64,000 nucleotides of DNA from contig CAIWDD010000092.1 in the NCBI GenBank assembly GCA_903911355.1, forward strand, positions 30,876 to 94,875, given 5' to 3'. Made by a program: the position numbers and the translations under genes. The notes under the pieces were generated by a model that was given only the letters and a program-made list of their open reading frames with translations, was not told the DNA's origin and did not search any database. This document shows positions 37,660-47,971 of this stretch, piece by piece (the first letter of the stretch is position 1; each line of letters starts with the position of its first letter). The stretch comes from an uncultured Nodularia sp. GTDB lineage: Bacteria > Cyanobacteriota > Cyanobacteriia > Cyanobacteriales > Nostocaceae.

Positions 37660-39420
37660 GTGCCCGACATCACTAAGAATGCGGTTCACTGCATAAATCC
37701 TGAATGTAAACGTCCTTATCCTCAACCTTGGGGCAATAAGTTTTGTAACAGTTGTGGCACACTGCTACGGATGTTAGACCGTTATGTGCCTCTGCAACCC
37801 TTGGGTGCGGGAGGATTTGCCCAAATTTACACAGTTTGGGATCAGAAGACCCAGACGGAAAAAGTACTCAAAGTTTTGGTAGAAAATTCACCAAAAGCAC
37901 TGGAATTATTTAGACAAGAGGCCGAAGTTTTAATTAAGTTGCGGCATCCGGGTATTCCCAGGGTAGAATCTGATGGTTATTTTCAAGTCAATGTACCCAA
38001 TTCTAAACCGCGTCAACTAGCTTGTCTGGTGATGGAAAAAATTAACGGTTTGACTTTGGAACAGGTACTACAACAAAATTATCCTCAAGGATGTCCAGAG
38101 GATTTGGTGTTAATTTGGCTGTCTGAGGCTATCAATATTTTACAGGAACTGCACAAACTCCAGATTATTCATCGGGACATCAAACCCTCTAATTTGATGT
38201 TACGAACTTCCTCCCCCACTGTTACCCTGACTCCGGGGGGAAGCAAGGTAGAACTGGTATTGATTGATTTCGGCGGGGTCAAACAATTTAACACCGCTAA
38301 GGTACGTCGAGAGTCCAGTTCAACTAAGTTATATTCTTCTGGTTACAGTCCCCCAGAACAGATGACCGGTAGTAATATTAGTCCTGGGGCTGATTTTTAT
38401 GCCCTTGGTCAGACGATGATTGAATTACTTACGGGTACGTATCCGCTGGAATTACGAGATCCTCAAACTGGTGTGCTGCGGTGGCGAGATCAGATAAAAG
38501 TTAATCCGCAACTGGCAGATTTACTAGATGAAATGGTACTAGAAGATGTGCGATCGCGTCCAGGAAATGCAGGAATTATTCAGAAAAGATTAAATAAGAT
38601 TATCCACCAATCTTCCGGGACTAGCTTATTTTCCCAAATCCAGAAATCTGTGGAGCAAGGAGCAGCAAAAGTTGCCGCTCGGTTTATACTTTTAATACAG
38701 GCCATTAAGAATCTATTCAATCATCTCACCAATGCTATAGGTAAAACAATTGTTTTGATAGCCCAAGCAATTCTCAAGGTTTTACAAGCTTGTGGGGCGA
38801 CAATTTGGGCTATGCTACTAACTAGTCTTGGCACTTCCCTAGGTACGATTATTGGTTTCTTTGTAGCTGATAGTACGGTATTAGGCGAGAAAGTTTCAGA
38901 ATATATTTTGCGTCAGCTACCGGAATTAGTAACTAATACTCAAGCTATGGTAGCCACAGAAATGATAGTGTTTCTTGGCGCCGGTTGGGGAACCGCATGG
39001 GGACTAACCATATCGGGATGTTTTGGTCAACGAAAACGGTTTTTAGTAGCATCGCTCATGGGTATGATCAGCTATGGGTTTAGTTGGTTAGTTTGGCAAT
39101 TCATCACACCCAAAGATAGCGGTGAAGGACTATTGACAGTAATTTTAGTTGCGGTTTTTCTATTGACCTTGAGTATCGACTTTCGCAGCCATCACATAGT
39201 TCATGCTGTGGTCGCTACATTGGGTACTGCAATTGTCTTTGCACTGTTAATTATTTTTGGTTTCCCAACTACTGTTTTTGAATTTTCTGGTCAGTCTATC
39301 TTCTTAACATCATACCTGCCCATTGTTTTTTTGAGTTTGGTAGGTCTGTTAATGAGCTTTTGGTTAGGGGTGAGTTATTACCTAATTGTCCCCGGTTTGC
39401 GCTGGTTGGGGTGGCGTTAA
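37660..39420 (+). CDS. Membrane-anchored Ser/Thr protein kinase with zinc ribbon
   Basis: 586 residues from a GTG at 37660. An N-terminal zinc ribbon (CINPECKRPY ... FCNSCGTLL) precedes a kinase domain: PLGAGGFAQIYTVWDQ, catalytic loop IIHRDIKPSNLML, and DFGG in VLIDFGGVKQF. SSGYSPPEQM marks the activation segment. From ~390 on, several hydrophobic segments form a membrane domain. This architecture is common in filamentous cyanobacteria. It starts 38 bp after the M50-like gene, so these three probably form one unit. Confidence 0.92.
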   Translation: MPDITKNAVHCINPECKRPYPQPWGNKFCNSCGTLLRMLDRYVPLQPLGAGGFAQIYTVWDQKTQTEKVLKVLVENSPKALELFRQEAEVLIKLRHPGIPRVESDGYFQVNVPNSKPRQLACLVMEKINGLTLEQVLQQNYPQGCPEDLVLIWLSEAINILQELHKLQIIHRDIKPSNLMLRTSSPTVTLTPGGSKVELVLIDFGGVKQFNTAKVRRESSSTKLYSSGYSPPEQMTGSNISPGADFYALGQTMIELLTGTYPLELRDPQTGVLRWRDQIKVNPQLADLLDEMVLEDVRSRPGNAGIIQKRLNKIIHQSSGTSLFSQIQKSVEQGAAKVAARFILLIQAIKNLFNHLTNAIGKTIVLIAQAILKVLQACGATIWAMLLTSLGTSLGTIIGFFVADSTVLGEKVSEYILRQLPELVTNTQAMVATEMIVFLGAGWGTAWGLTISGCFGQRKRFLVASLMGMISYGFSWLVWQFITPKDSGEGLLTVILVAVFLLTLSIDFRSHHIVHAVVATLGTAIVFALLIIFGFPTTVFEFSGQSIFLTSYLPIVFLSLVGLLMSFWLGVSYYLIVPGLRWLGWR

Positions 39421-39545
39421 CGGGGTGGGGTAGAGATGGGATTTTGCCCACGCCTAAAACAAGATACCCCTAGCCGAAAGGAAAAGAAAGCCAGGGGTAT
39501 CACATATGTGGTACTCTATAAGGATTTCAGTATAGTGCCTTAGGT

Positions 39546-39755
39546 TGACATACTCACCGATTTTGAATATCGGTGATTCTTGACAGTTCACAGTAACTCG
39601 CTGCTGAAGCAGTCTTATAGTCACTCCCTGTCCATTTAAAGTCGTGCCGATGCCCCATGCCGACTATTGCATTTTAGCTTTTTGTTGTTTTTTAGGCAAG
39701 TTTTTTTCCAAGAATCAAAAAAGCCGTCGTAGAACAACGGGGTTTTAAACCCATT
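39546..39755. mobile_element. IS200/IS605-type end remnant without transposase
   Basis: A hairpin at 39546-39582 (TGACATACTCACCGA, then TCGGTGATTCTTG) has the form of right ends of IS200/IS605 (tnpB) elements. About 150 bp on, GCCGTCGTAGAACAACGGGG resembles a left-end motif of such elements. No tnpA or tnpB frame lies between. It is most simply a short non-autonomous derivative. The flanks (39421-39545 and 39756-39986) show no gene. Confidence 0.45.
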
Positions 39756-39986
39756 TTTTCGATAAAAGTATTTTAAAGCTTAAATCCAAACAAAATATTA
39801 AGTATTTTAAAGCCTAAGTCCAATTTCGTATAGTCCTTGAAGTAAATTTCTCAGATTTTTATAGTTTCTTGATCAATAGGTTACATTTTTGTTCTAGTGA
39901 AAATTATTAGTATATTTAATGACAGTTTAATCCTCCTGTTAGACAACCCTATGATGGAAACAAAGCCTGTCACATAAAGTAGAGTA

Positions 39987-41168
39987 ATGCTAACCCGTAT
40001 TAAAGACTTAGTCGCAACATTAGCACCCCGCTTAATTGAAATTCGTCGCCATATCCACTCTCACCCAGAACTCAGCGGTCAGGAATACCAAACATCTGCC
40101 TTTGTGGCTGGTGTGTTGTCTTCTAGTGGTCTCCATGTAGAGGAGGGAATTGGTAAAACTGGGGTGATGGCAGAAGTACAAAATACTGGGATGGATGAGC
40201 GTTTATTGGCAATTCGTACTGATATGGATGCTTTGCCAATTCAAGAACGGACAAATTTAGATTATGCTTCTCGTGTACAAGGTGTGATGCACGCTTGCGG
40301 TCATGATGTTCATACCACAGTGGGTTTAGGAACAGCAATGGTGCTCTCCGAAATAGCCGAGGAATTGGGCGCTAAGGTGCGGTTTTTATTTCAGCCCGCT
40401 GAGGAAATTGCTCAAGGCGCAACCTGGATGGTTAAGGACGGCGCAATGTCCCAGGTGACGGCTATATTAGGTGTTCATGTTTTCCCCTCTATCCCCGCAG
40501 GATCTATTGGTGTACGTTACGGTGCGTTGACCGCTGCGGCTGATGATTTAGAAATTATCATTATGGGAGAATCTGGCCATGGGGCGCGTCCCCATGAAGC
40601 CATTGATGCAATTTGGATTGCTTCACAGGTGATTACTGCGTTACAACAAGCTATTAGCCGCACACAGAATCCTCTACGTCCTGTGGTTTTGAGTATAGGG
40701 AAAATTACGGGGGGGAGAGCGCCAAATGTGATTGCTGACCAAGTGCAGTTGTTGGGAACAGTGCGATCGCTACATCCGGAAACCCGGAGTCAACTCCCCA
40801 ACTGGATTGAAAATATTGTGGCGAGTGTCTGCCATTCTTTTGGGGCGCGTTATCAAGTTAATTATCGTCAAGGTGTCCCTAGTGTGCAGAATGATTATGC
40901 CATTACCCAATTGTTGCAATCTTCAGCGGAGGAAGCCTGGAGTAGCGATCGCGTCCAAGTTTTACCTGAGCCTTCTCTAGGTGCTGAAGACTTCTCTGTC
41001 TATTTAGAACACGCTCCCGGTTCGATGTTTCGCTTAGGTGTAGGCTACAAAGATAGAATTATTAATCACCCACTACACCATCCAGAATTTGAAGTCGATG
41101 AATCAGCGATTATCACTGGGGTTGTAACGATGGCTTATGCTGCTTATAAGTATTGCCAAAAAAGATAA
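39987..41168 (+). CDS. M20-family amidohydrolase (N-acyl amino acid hydrolase type)
   Basis: 393 residues. RTDMDALPIQERTNLDYAS and VMHACGHDVHTTVGLGTA carry metal ligands; FQPAEEIAQGATWMVKDGAM has the catalytic Glu; GESGHGARPHEAIDAIW belongs to the lid domain; HHPEFEVDESAI is the C-terminal ligand region. Homologues hydrolyse hippurate, N-acetyl amino acids or IAA conjugates; the substrate here is unknown. Confidence 0.92.
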   Translation: MLTRIKDLVATLAPRLIEIRRHIHSHPELSGQEYQTSAFVAGVLSSSGLHVEEGIGKTGVMAEVQNTGMDERLLAIRTDMDALPIQERTNLDYASRVQGVMHACGHDVHTTVGLGTAMVLSEIAEELGAKVRFLFQPAEEIAQGATWMVKDGAMSQVTAILGVHVFPSIPAGSIGVRYGALTAAADDLEIIIMGESGHGARPHEAIDAIWIASQVITALQQAISRTQNPLRPVVLSIGKITGGRAPNVIADQVQLLGTVRSLHPETRSQLPNWIENIVASVCHSFGARYQVNYRQGVPSVQNDYAITQLLQSSAEEAWSSDRVQVLPEPSLGAEDFSVYLEHAPGSMFRLGVGYKDRIINHPLHHPEFEVDESAIITGVVTMAYAAYKYCQKR

Positions 41169-41278
41169 AACTGCAACAAAAACAGCCTGTACCCGCACAT
41201 ACCCCAACATAGTAAAACCCACGCAAGTGGGTTTCAAATCCTTTTAATCACCTTCATCAATGAATGAGAGCGACTTAG

Positions 41279-42334
41279 CTAAACATTCGCTCCGGTTGTA
41301 CTATCCCCCAATCTTGCTTGAATTTTGCTTTTAGCGCCTTTAAATTGTGTCGCCAATTGCTCTGTTTGTTCAGTACTCAAGTTATTACGAATAGCAGCAA
41401 ACATTGTGGTTTCTTCTTGACGAATATGATCGCCGACAATATCCATCAAATTTCTGACTCTATCTTTAAATTCCGCAACCGAGGGATTAATAGCGCGGAT
41501 TTCTTCTAACAGCCGTTTTATGTGAGCATGTTCATCATAAAGTTCTTGGGTGTCGGAGTCACCATAGAAAGAACGTACTCTGGGGTAAACAACTTCCTGT
41601 TCAGCTTCGGTATGAGTCGTCAGGTCTTTGTAAGCTTGACCAAAATACTCCTGAATCTTTTGGGGATCGTTGCTTTGTAGTAATTCTGTAAACAGGATAT
41701 TCACCTTATTGTGATCCATGCGGATAACATCCTGGATATTCATATCTTTTTTGTCACTGGTTTGGGTAACCGCGCTACCTACCGCACCACTAAAGGCTGC
41801 GATCGCATCTTGAACTCGTCCCCAAATCCCTTGATCTGCATTTTGTCCAGTCAGTTCACGCACACCTAAAACCTCTAAAAAACCTTTGAGTTGTTCTTGG
41901 TGAGCGCGGTTTTCAAAGTTAACCGTATTCAAAGGGCTAATGGCGGCCATGACATCAGCACCAACCTTTTGAGCCGCCTTGTGAATCAGTACACCACACA
42001 TTACCTGTTGATGTTTTAATAATTCATGTTGAAATATTTTTTCATAAAAACTCAATTGAGATCCCTGCATTAATTCCCGGAGTTGATTACACATTTCTTG
42101 AACCATTGGTTCTGGTTCTTTTCGGATGCCATACTGAATAATTGTAGTTTCCAGAACCCCTTGATTTTTCCGGTCATCTTCTAGCATCTTCCGGAGACGT
42201 TCAGATATTTCTACATCAGTTGATTGCGTCAAAAACAGTTGCTCATTTTCTATAAGCAACTGTTGAATTAGTTGCATACTTGCCAGTTTTATGCCGATAG
42301 CATTTCGTTTGGTATCATCTAATGTCGTTACCAT
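41279..42334 (-). CDS. Hemerythrin-domain protein with N-terminal helical domain
   Basis: 351 residues from the ATG at 42334 (MVTTLDDTKRNAIGIKLASM), preceded by AGAGGAGAA. A longer frame to 42433 adds unlikely residues. The C-terminal half has hemerythrin ligands in order: VIRMDHNKVNIL, LTTHTEAEQEVVYPR, LYDEHAHIKRLL and VGDHIRQEETTMF. The N-terminal half is an all-helical region with repeated His/Glu (FQHELLKHQQVMCGVLIHK) that may form a ferritin-like bundle. Roles in O2 or iron handling are plausible. Confidence 0.85.
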   Translation of the reverse strand: MVTTLDDTKRNAIGIKLASMQLIQQLLIENEQLFLTQSTDVEISERLRKMLEDDRKNQGVLETTIIQYGIRKEPEPMVQEMCNQLRELMQGSQLSFYEKIFQHELLKHQQVMCGVLIHKAAQKVGADVMAAISPLNTVNFENRAHQEQLKGFLEVLGVRELTGQNADQGIWGRVQDAIAAFSGAVGSAVTQTSDKKDMNIQDVIRMDHNKVNILFTELLQSNDPQKIQEYFGQAYKDLTTHTEAEQEVVYPRVRSFYGDSDTQELYDEHAHIKRLLEEIRAINPSVAEFKDRVRNLMDIVGDHIRQEETTMFAAIRNNLSTEQTEQLATQFKGAKSKIQARLGDSTTGANV

Positions 42335-42778
42335 CTCCAGTTCTCCTCTGAAATTATTTCGTATTATTACTCTGTCTAAGAGTGACATATAATTTATGTA
42401 AATTACATCTTTCTTTTGAATGATCGCCTTCACAACTCAAGATATAAAAATCAGATATATATACAAAAAGATTATAATTATACTTGGAGAAATATAACTG
42501 TATAGCTGTAAATACCCCACGGGGAAGATAAAAATTTTTGGCAAATTTTATAAATTGACTCAAGGATACTGAAATAGATTTTCTACAATAATACTAGAGC
42601 ATACTAATGGATAGGTATATTCAGAGATTTAACCAAGCCAGAGAATTAATTTTGATGTTGGGGATAAAGTTATTTTCATAACTTCTCACTCAATAAACAT
42701 CAAATCCGAGAAATTAACCTTACATATACCGGCTCATATTCAACAAATTTCTTTTAGCTAAAAATAGGATAATAAATC
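42335..42778. other. Intergenic stretch between divergent hemerythrin and DUF2231 genes
   Basis: About 440 AT-rich bases that must hold both promoters. No small gene or clear hairpin was found. Confidence 0.4.
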
Positions 42779-43327
42779 ATGGAAAATACAGGAACAGAAT
42801 CCAATTCCACGCCATTTCCAAATATCCCACCAATTATTGAAAGCAACAACAGAGAGTATCAAGATACCGGTGTACCTAGCACAGTGGCGATCGCTGGACA
42901 TCCTTTACACCCCCTAACAATGATTTTTCCCATAGCCTTTTTAGCTGGCGGACTGGGGAGTGACTTCGCCTATTGGTTAACTAAGGATTTTTTCTGGGCT
43001 AGAGCTTCACTATGGTTAATTGGACTCGGACTTATAGGAGGACTCATCGCCGCCATCACAGGGATGAGTGACTTTTTGAAAATTGAACGTGTTCGCAAGC
43101 GCACCGCCGGCTGGATGCACTTATTCCTTAATGTCACTATTTTAGCGTTAACATCCATCAACTTAATTTTACGTCTGGGCGATGCTGAAGCCCGAATATT
43201 ACCTTGGGGATTCTTCCTGTCCCTAGTTGTGGGTACACTCACAAGTATCACTGGTTGGTTTGGGGCTGAACTTTCCTATCGGCACAAAATTGGTGTAGTA
43301 GGTGCTGGTAGCAGAAGATATCCCTAG
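42779..43327 (+). CDS. DUF2231-family membrane protein
   Basis: 182 residues. AIAGHPLHPLTMIFPIAFLAGG is the signature of DUF2231. Four hydrophobic segments follow, with WLIGLGLIGGLIAAITGMSDF and WGFFLSLVVGTLTSITGWFG. The HPLHP motif may bind haem or metal. Function is unknown. Confidence 0.85.
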   Translation: MENTGTESNSTPFPNIPPIIESNNREYQDTGVPSTVAIAGHPLHPLTMIFPIAFLAGGLGSDFAYWLTKDFFWARASLWLIGLGLIGGLIAAITGMSDFLKIERVRKRTAGWMHLFLNVTILALTSINLILRLGDAEARILPWGFFLSLVVGTLTSITGWFGAELSYRHKIGVVGAGSRRYP

Positions 43328-43480
43328 TTCTTTGTGATGGAGGGTTAGTAGCTAATCCTCCTGACACTTGTGGGTCTAAATACAGAGAGATTCTGAATTC
43401 CATCACTCCTCAAGGTTTGTCAGCTCTCATCTTGGCTATTTTGCTCTCCATCAGGGAACAGGACTATTAAACTATATATT

Positions 43481-43714
43481 ATGAATATGCAAAGAAGAGT
43501 TAAAGTTAAACCTAATTGTAAAGAACAAAAAATTGAAGAACAAAGTGACGGGAGTTTAACTGTCAAATTAAAGTCAGCCCCAGTAGATGGTAAAGCCAAT
43601 GAGGAATTAATTAAACTATTAGCGGAAAAGTTTAAGGTATCAAAATCTCGGATTAGGATTAAATCTGGTTTATCCTCTCGGCAAAAGCTGATTGAAATTG
43701 ATACAGATAATTAA
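43481..43714 (+). CDS. DUF167 (YggU-like) small protein
   Basis: 77 residues: [41 protein letters not shown] and [20 protein letters not shown] match the DUF167 family. Structures are known for the family but no activity is established. Single gene. Confidence 0.9.
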   Translation: MNMQRRVKVKPNCKEQKIEEQSDGSLTVKLKSAPVDGKANEELIKLLAEKFKVSKSRIRIKSGLSSRQKLIEIDTDN

Positions 43715-43756
43715 TTGCTTTATTGTTATATCTAGTACAACCTACCAGTAAGTTTT

Positions 43757-44380
43757 CTATTCAATATTGATATCTTGTGTAATGGGAATATATCTAGATT
43801 GAGATTTTACTCGTTTGATCCACGCTTTGATACCGGGGAAATTTCTCAAATCAAAACCGCCTTCATGTGCCACATGAGTATAAGCAAACAGGGCAATGTC
43901 GGCAATTGTATAACGCTCGCTCACAAAAAACTCATGAGTCATCAAATGATTTTCCATAACCTTTAGTGCTGCATACCCAGGGTCACGTTGTTGTTCTATA
44001 GCTGTGCGATATTCCTCAGGTTTACCTAAAATAGAGAGCCAAAATCTTGATTTAGCGATAAAAGGTTGATGACTAGATTGTTCAAAAAATAACCATTGCA
44101 ATACTTGTGCTCTGAAAAAGCGATCATATGGTAAAAATTCTGTACCTTCACTCAAATACATTAATATAGCATTTGATTCTGCCAAATACTTACCAGTATC
44201 AATTTCTAAAACCGGTATTTTCCCGTTAGGATTCTTACTTAAAAATTCCGGTGCGCGAGACTCTCCTTTCAAAATGTCAATGGTTACTGTCTCAAATGGC
44301 ATACCCATTTGTGTTAATAAAAGTCGAACCTTGTAGCTATTCCCAGATGGTAAGAAATCATACAGCTTGAGAATTTTCAT
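43757..44380 (-). CDS. Glutathione S-transferase family protein
   Basis: 207 residues. MKILKLYDFLPSGNSYKVRLLL holds the N-terminal thioredoxin-like domain with Ser in the usual catalytic area. NPNGKIPVLEIDTGKYLAESNAIL provides the glutathione-binding motif. The C-terminal helical domain ends YTIADIALFAYTHVAHEGGFD. Substrate unknown. Confidence 0.9.
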   Translation of the reverse strand: MKILKLYDFLPSGNSYKVRLLLTQMGMPFETVTIDILKGESRAPEFLSKNPNGKIPVLEIDTGKYLAESNAILMYLSEGTEFLPYDRFFRAQVLQWLFFEQSSHQPFIAKSRFWLSILGKPEEYRTAIEQQRDPGYAALKVMENHLMTHEFFVSERYTIADIALFAYTHVAHEGGFDLRNFPGIKAWIKRVKSQSRYIPITQDINIE

Positions 44381-44679
44381 GTGAATAAGAATATAACAAT
44401 CAATATCAAAATAACTGATGGACTAAAATACAATATATTACGAAACAAAGTTAGAAAAACAGGATATATATTATGAATATGCAGCATATTCACATCTGAT
44501 TTAATTATATAAAAAAACAATAAATAACAGAAAGAATAGTATTATTTAATGCCTGTGTTTAAAATTGCGATTTTATTCAGTGGAGAAAGATAAAAATATC
44601 TAGGGAATATTTCCTTTAAATCAGTCAACAGCGGCTTTAATTTCGTGATTTCGGTTAGATAAAATTCGAGATTTAGTTG
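44381..44679. other. Intergenic stretch before the SRAP pseudogene
   Basis: About 300 AT-rich bases. Nothing supportable is seen here; the 5' end of the adjacent pseudogene may once have extended into it. Confidence 0.35.
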
Positions 44680-45148
44680 CTCAATATAACATTGCAGTTA
44701 CGCAAAAAGTGGCAACTGTACTAAATAATCCTGAAACTCACAAGGGTGAATTGCAGCAGTTGAATGGGGGCTGAATATCTGCTTAGGCGAAAAGTCACCA
44801 AATGGGTGTGAAGCTTATCAATGCTAGGGTAGAAAAAGTTGAGGGAAAACCAGCTTTTCACTCAGTATTCAAGCACCGATGTTGTATGGAAAGCTCTTCG
44901 CCTTGGCTGGTTTCTGGGAAGTATGGCAACCTCCACAGGAGAACTGCCAAGGCCAGGAAATTAAATCTTGTACAATTTTAACAACGGCTGCTAATGAATT
45001 AGTCCAACCAATTCATCATCGTATGCCGGTTATTTTGGCTCCAGAAGATGACGATTTGTGCTTAAATCCCCAAATGGCAACACCGCCAAACACTAGAGCA
45101 GCTATTGTGTCCATATCAAGTTCAATTAATGACTGGCTACCCAGTTAA
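44680..45148 (+). pseudogene. Degenerate SRAP (YedK/HMCES-type) protein gene
   Basis: Fragments in order match SOS-response-associated peptidases: QYNIAVTQKVATV (family YNIAPTQ), a stop, GVKLINARVEKVEGKPAFHSVFKHRC in another frame, and then the C-terminal part LFALAGFWEVWQPPQE ... CTILTTAANELVQPIHHRMPVIL. The N-terminal MCGRF with the catalytic Cys2 and the FYEW segment are missing. The gene is therefore broken by stop, frameshift and deletion, although the last 89 codons form an open frame. Confidence 0.8.
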
Positions 45149-45298
45149 TAGCTTGGTGAACAATTCTCGACATAATTATGCTGAGTGTATCATTCCAGTG
45201 AAGATCACCCACTTCCTGAGAATAGCTGTTCACAGTCCTTGATCCGGCGAAGTCTGTGGGTCCTTCACCCCAATTGCTGTATAACCATAGAGGCAAAT

Positions 45299-45820
45299 AT
45301 GCCAAGAACACAGAAAAACGATAATTTCATTGACAAATCCTTTACAGTGATGGCGGATATCATCCTGAAAATCCTCCCCACCAACAAGAAAGCTAAAGAA
45401 GCATTTGTGTATTACCGAGATGGGATGTCAGCCCAGGCCGAAGGAGAATATGCTGAAGCCTTAGAGTACTATGAAGAAGCGCTGACACTGGAGGAAGACA
45501 GTAATGATCGCGCGTATATTCATTACAATATGGGGCTAATCTATGCCAGTAATGGTGACCACGATACAGCTTTAAAAATGTATCACCAAGCGATTGAATT
45601 AAATCCACGTTTACCCCAGGCCTTGAATAACATTGCGGTGATTTACCATTATCAAGGTGAAAAGGCCAAAGAAGCTGGGGATAATGACGCTGGCGAGGCA
45701 TTTTTTGATCAAGCGGCAGATTATTGGATTAGAGCCATCCGCATGGCTCCTAATAATTACATTGAAGCCCAGAACTGGCTGAAAACTACCGGACGTATGC
45801 AAATTGACGTATTCTTTTAA
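45299..45820 (+). CDS. ycf3: Ycf3, photosystem I assembly TPR protein
   Basis: 173 residues from the ATG at 45299 ([20 protein letters not shown]), the length and start of cyanobacterial Ycf3. An upstream start at 45185 would add 38 unrelated residues. Three TPR units follow ([31 protein letters not shown] and so on). Ycf3 chaperones assembly of the PsaA/PsaB core. Confidence 0.95.
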   Translation: MPRTQKNDNFIDKSFTVMADIILKILPTNKKAKEAFVYYRDGMSAQAEGEYAEALEYYEEALTLEEDSNDRAYIHYNMGLIYASNGDHDTALKMYHQAIELNPRLPQALNNIAVIYHYQGEKAKEAGDNDAGEAFFDQAADYWIRAIRMAPNNYIEAQNWLKTTGRMQIDVFF

Positions 45821-45950
45821 TATTCTCTAGGTTGGGTTAAAGCTTTGCAAAACCCAATACCAAGAAACTCACCCCCACCTCCACAAGGGAGGCGGGGTAG
45901 GTTTGTCTCTCCCATTGAGCATAAGAAAAAAAATTAACCATTGAGAAACC

Positions 45951-46244
45951 ATGATTGATCGGGAACAAGTTCATAAAGTAGCTCTTCTAGCTCGGTTAGA
46001 ATTAACAGCACAAGAGGAGGAGAAATTTACCACCCAATTGGGAAGTATTCTGGAATACGTGGAACAGTTGAATGAAGTAGATGTGAGTGATGTGTTGCCG
46101 ACCACAAGGGCGATTGATGTTAGTAATGTGACTCGAAAAGATGAGTTACAACCATATCCTGAGCGAGAAGCCATTCTTAATAGTGCGCCGGAACAAGAAG
46201 GGGAATTTTTTAAAGTCCCAAAAATTTTGAATAGCAACGAGTAG
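45951..46244 (+). CDS. gatC: Aspartyl/glutamyl-tRNA amidotransferase subunit C
   Basis: 97 residues, MIDREQVHKVALLARLELTA ... FTTQLGSILEYVEQLNEVD and TTRAIDVSNVTRKDEL. GatC stabilises the GatCAB complex that makes Gln-tRNA(Gln) from Glu-tRNA(Gln). Standard length and motifs; gatA and gatB are elsewhere. Confidence 0.95.
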   Translation: MIDREQVHKVALLARLELTAQEEEKFTTQLGSILEYVEQLNEVDVSDVLPTTRAIDVSNVTRKDELQPYPEREAILNSAPEQEGEFFKVPKILNSNE

Positions 46245-46488
46245 GGATAATTGCCTTTTTTTTGGCGCTCCGTTTGTGGTGAAAACCATCCCAAGTTTTA
46301 ATAGCCATGGTTTTGTATATTTCTTGGGCTTGTCCTGACTCGGATTGTACCAAAATGCCCTGCAATTGATTTTAATGCCCCTCATAAGGGCAATGAAGCA
46401 ATTAAAAGAACATTAAATTAATGATAAACACAGATAATTTATCTGTGTTTATAGACAGTAGGAAATTATCCCCTGTTTAACTCGCAAA

Positions 46489-47838
46489 CTAACACAGCAC
46501 TTTTGTAAGTGTGGCTGTGAAGTTGGGGTAAGAAATGGCTGCTGCTTCGGCGCGGTGAATGGTGGTGATCCCAGTAGAAACCAGAGATGCGATCGCCAGA
46601 CTCATGGCAATGCGATGATCTGTATGACTATCCACATCAGTACCGACTAAGGGCGTACCGCCAGTAATTTCCATACCGTCGGGTAATTCATTAACTTTTG
46701 CGCCCATTTTAGTGAGTTGCTGCGCCATCACAGTAATGCGATCGCTTTCTTTGACTCGTAATTCCGCAGCATCTCGAATAATGGTTGTACCGGTGGCAAA
46801 TACTGCCGCCACTGCTAGGATAGGGATTTCATCAATCATTCTGGGAATAATATCCCCCGCAATGGTGCAGCTTTTTAAACCACTCGAACGCACTCTTAAA
46901 TCTGCGACCGGTTCCCCAGCGACTTCCCGCTGGTTTTCCAGTTGAATATTGGCTCCCATGAGTGCTAAAGCCTCTAATATCCCTGTGCGAGTGGGATTAA
47001 CACCGACGTTTTCTATCAGTAATTCAGAATCAGGTACAATTGCCCCAGCTACTAACCAAAAGGCTGCGGAACTGATATCCCCGGGGACAATAACTTTTTG
47101 TCCGTGTAATTGGGCCGGTCCGTTCAAAGTGACGCTGTTGGTGTCTGGGTCAATAGTCAGTTGGGCACCAAAAGCCCGTAACATCCGCTCGCTGTGGTCA
47201 CGAGAAAGAGCGGGTTCTGTGATGGTGGTTTGTCCTGGGGTTAATAAACCTGCAAGTAATAGGCAAGATTTAACTTGGGCCGAGGCGATGGGAGAATGAT
47301 AATGAATCGGTTTGAGGGCTTGACCTTGAATTGCTAAGGGTGCTAAAGAATTACCCTTACGCCCCCAAATTTCCGCCCCCATTTGTTGCAGGGGTTGAAC
47401 CACACGGGACATCGGGCGCGATCGCAAAGAACTATCACCTGTAACCGTAAAAAACCGCCCTGGATGAGATGCTAAAAGCCCTAACATCAGTCTGAGTGTA
47501 GTACCAGAGTTGCCAGCATTCAACACATCCATTGGTTCTTGGAGTTGTCCCAAACCAATCCCCTGAACCCGGACTAATTCGGTGTTCAGTTCAGAAATTT
47601 GCGCCCCCATAGCTTGAAAACAGCTAGCAGTGCTACGGGGGTCTTCGCCTAAAAGCAGCCCTTCAATCTGGGTTTCACCTTGGGCGATGGCTCCTAACAT
47701 TAAAGCACGGTGTGATATGGACTTATCACCCGGGACACGAATACAACCCTGTAAAGATAGACCAGTAGAGGGAGGGTGGATAATTAACTTGTGAGACTGG
47801 TCTGTTTGAGTTTCTAAAGTTATGACAGCAGCGGACAT
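46489..47838 (-). CDS. aroA: EPSP synthase (3-phosphoshikimate 1-carboxyvinyltransferase)
   Basis: 449 residues from the ATG at 47838 ([18 protein letters not shown]); a longer frame to 47856 adds MILGNL. Shikimate-pathway enzyme. Motifs are [91 protein letters not shown] and [11 protein letters not shown]. The Gly-Asn-Ala motif form (LNAGNSGTT) is the usual one. Confidence 0.95.
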   Translation of the reverse strand: MSAAVITLETQTDQSHKLIIHPPSTGLSLQGCIRVPGDKSISHRALMLGAIAQGETQIEGLLLGEDPRSTASCFQAMGAQISELNTELVRVQGIGLGQLQEPMDVLNAGNSGTTLRLMLGLLASHPGRFFTVTGDSSLRSRPMSRVVQPLQQMGAEIWGRKGNSLAPLAIQGQALKPIHYHSPIASAQVKSCLLLAGLLTPGQTTITEPALSRDHSERMLRAFGAQLTIDPDTNSVTLNGPAQLHGQKVIVPGDISSAAFWLVAGAIVPDSELLIENVGVNPTRTGILEALALMGANIQLENQREVAGEPVADLRVRSSGLKSCTIAGDIIPRMIDEIPILAVAAVFATGTTIIRDAAELRVKESDRITVMAQQLTKMGAKVNELPDGMEITGGTPLVGTDVDSHTDHRIAMSLAIASLVSTGITTIHRAEAAAISYPNFTATLTKVLC

Positions 47839-47971
47839 GAGGTTACCTAAAATCAACTTTTATTACTTGTTTGTGTTTGCATGTCGTGAATACGCAACCA
47901 CTTTGTTGTCAGGGGTTTTCAGCCAGTCAAAGATAGGATGAATATTAGTAGTCTGTTGACATCAACTTTAT

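Noticed and set aside
39960..40340. Minus-strand frame opposite the M20 gene
   Set aside because: Shadow of the amidohydrolase coding sequence with no independent support.
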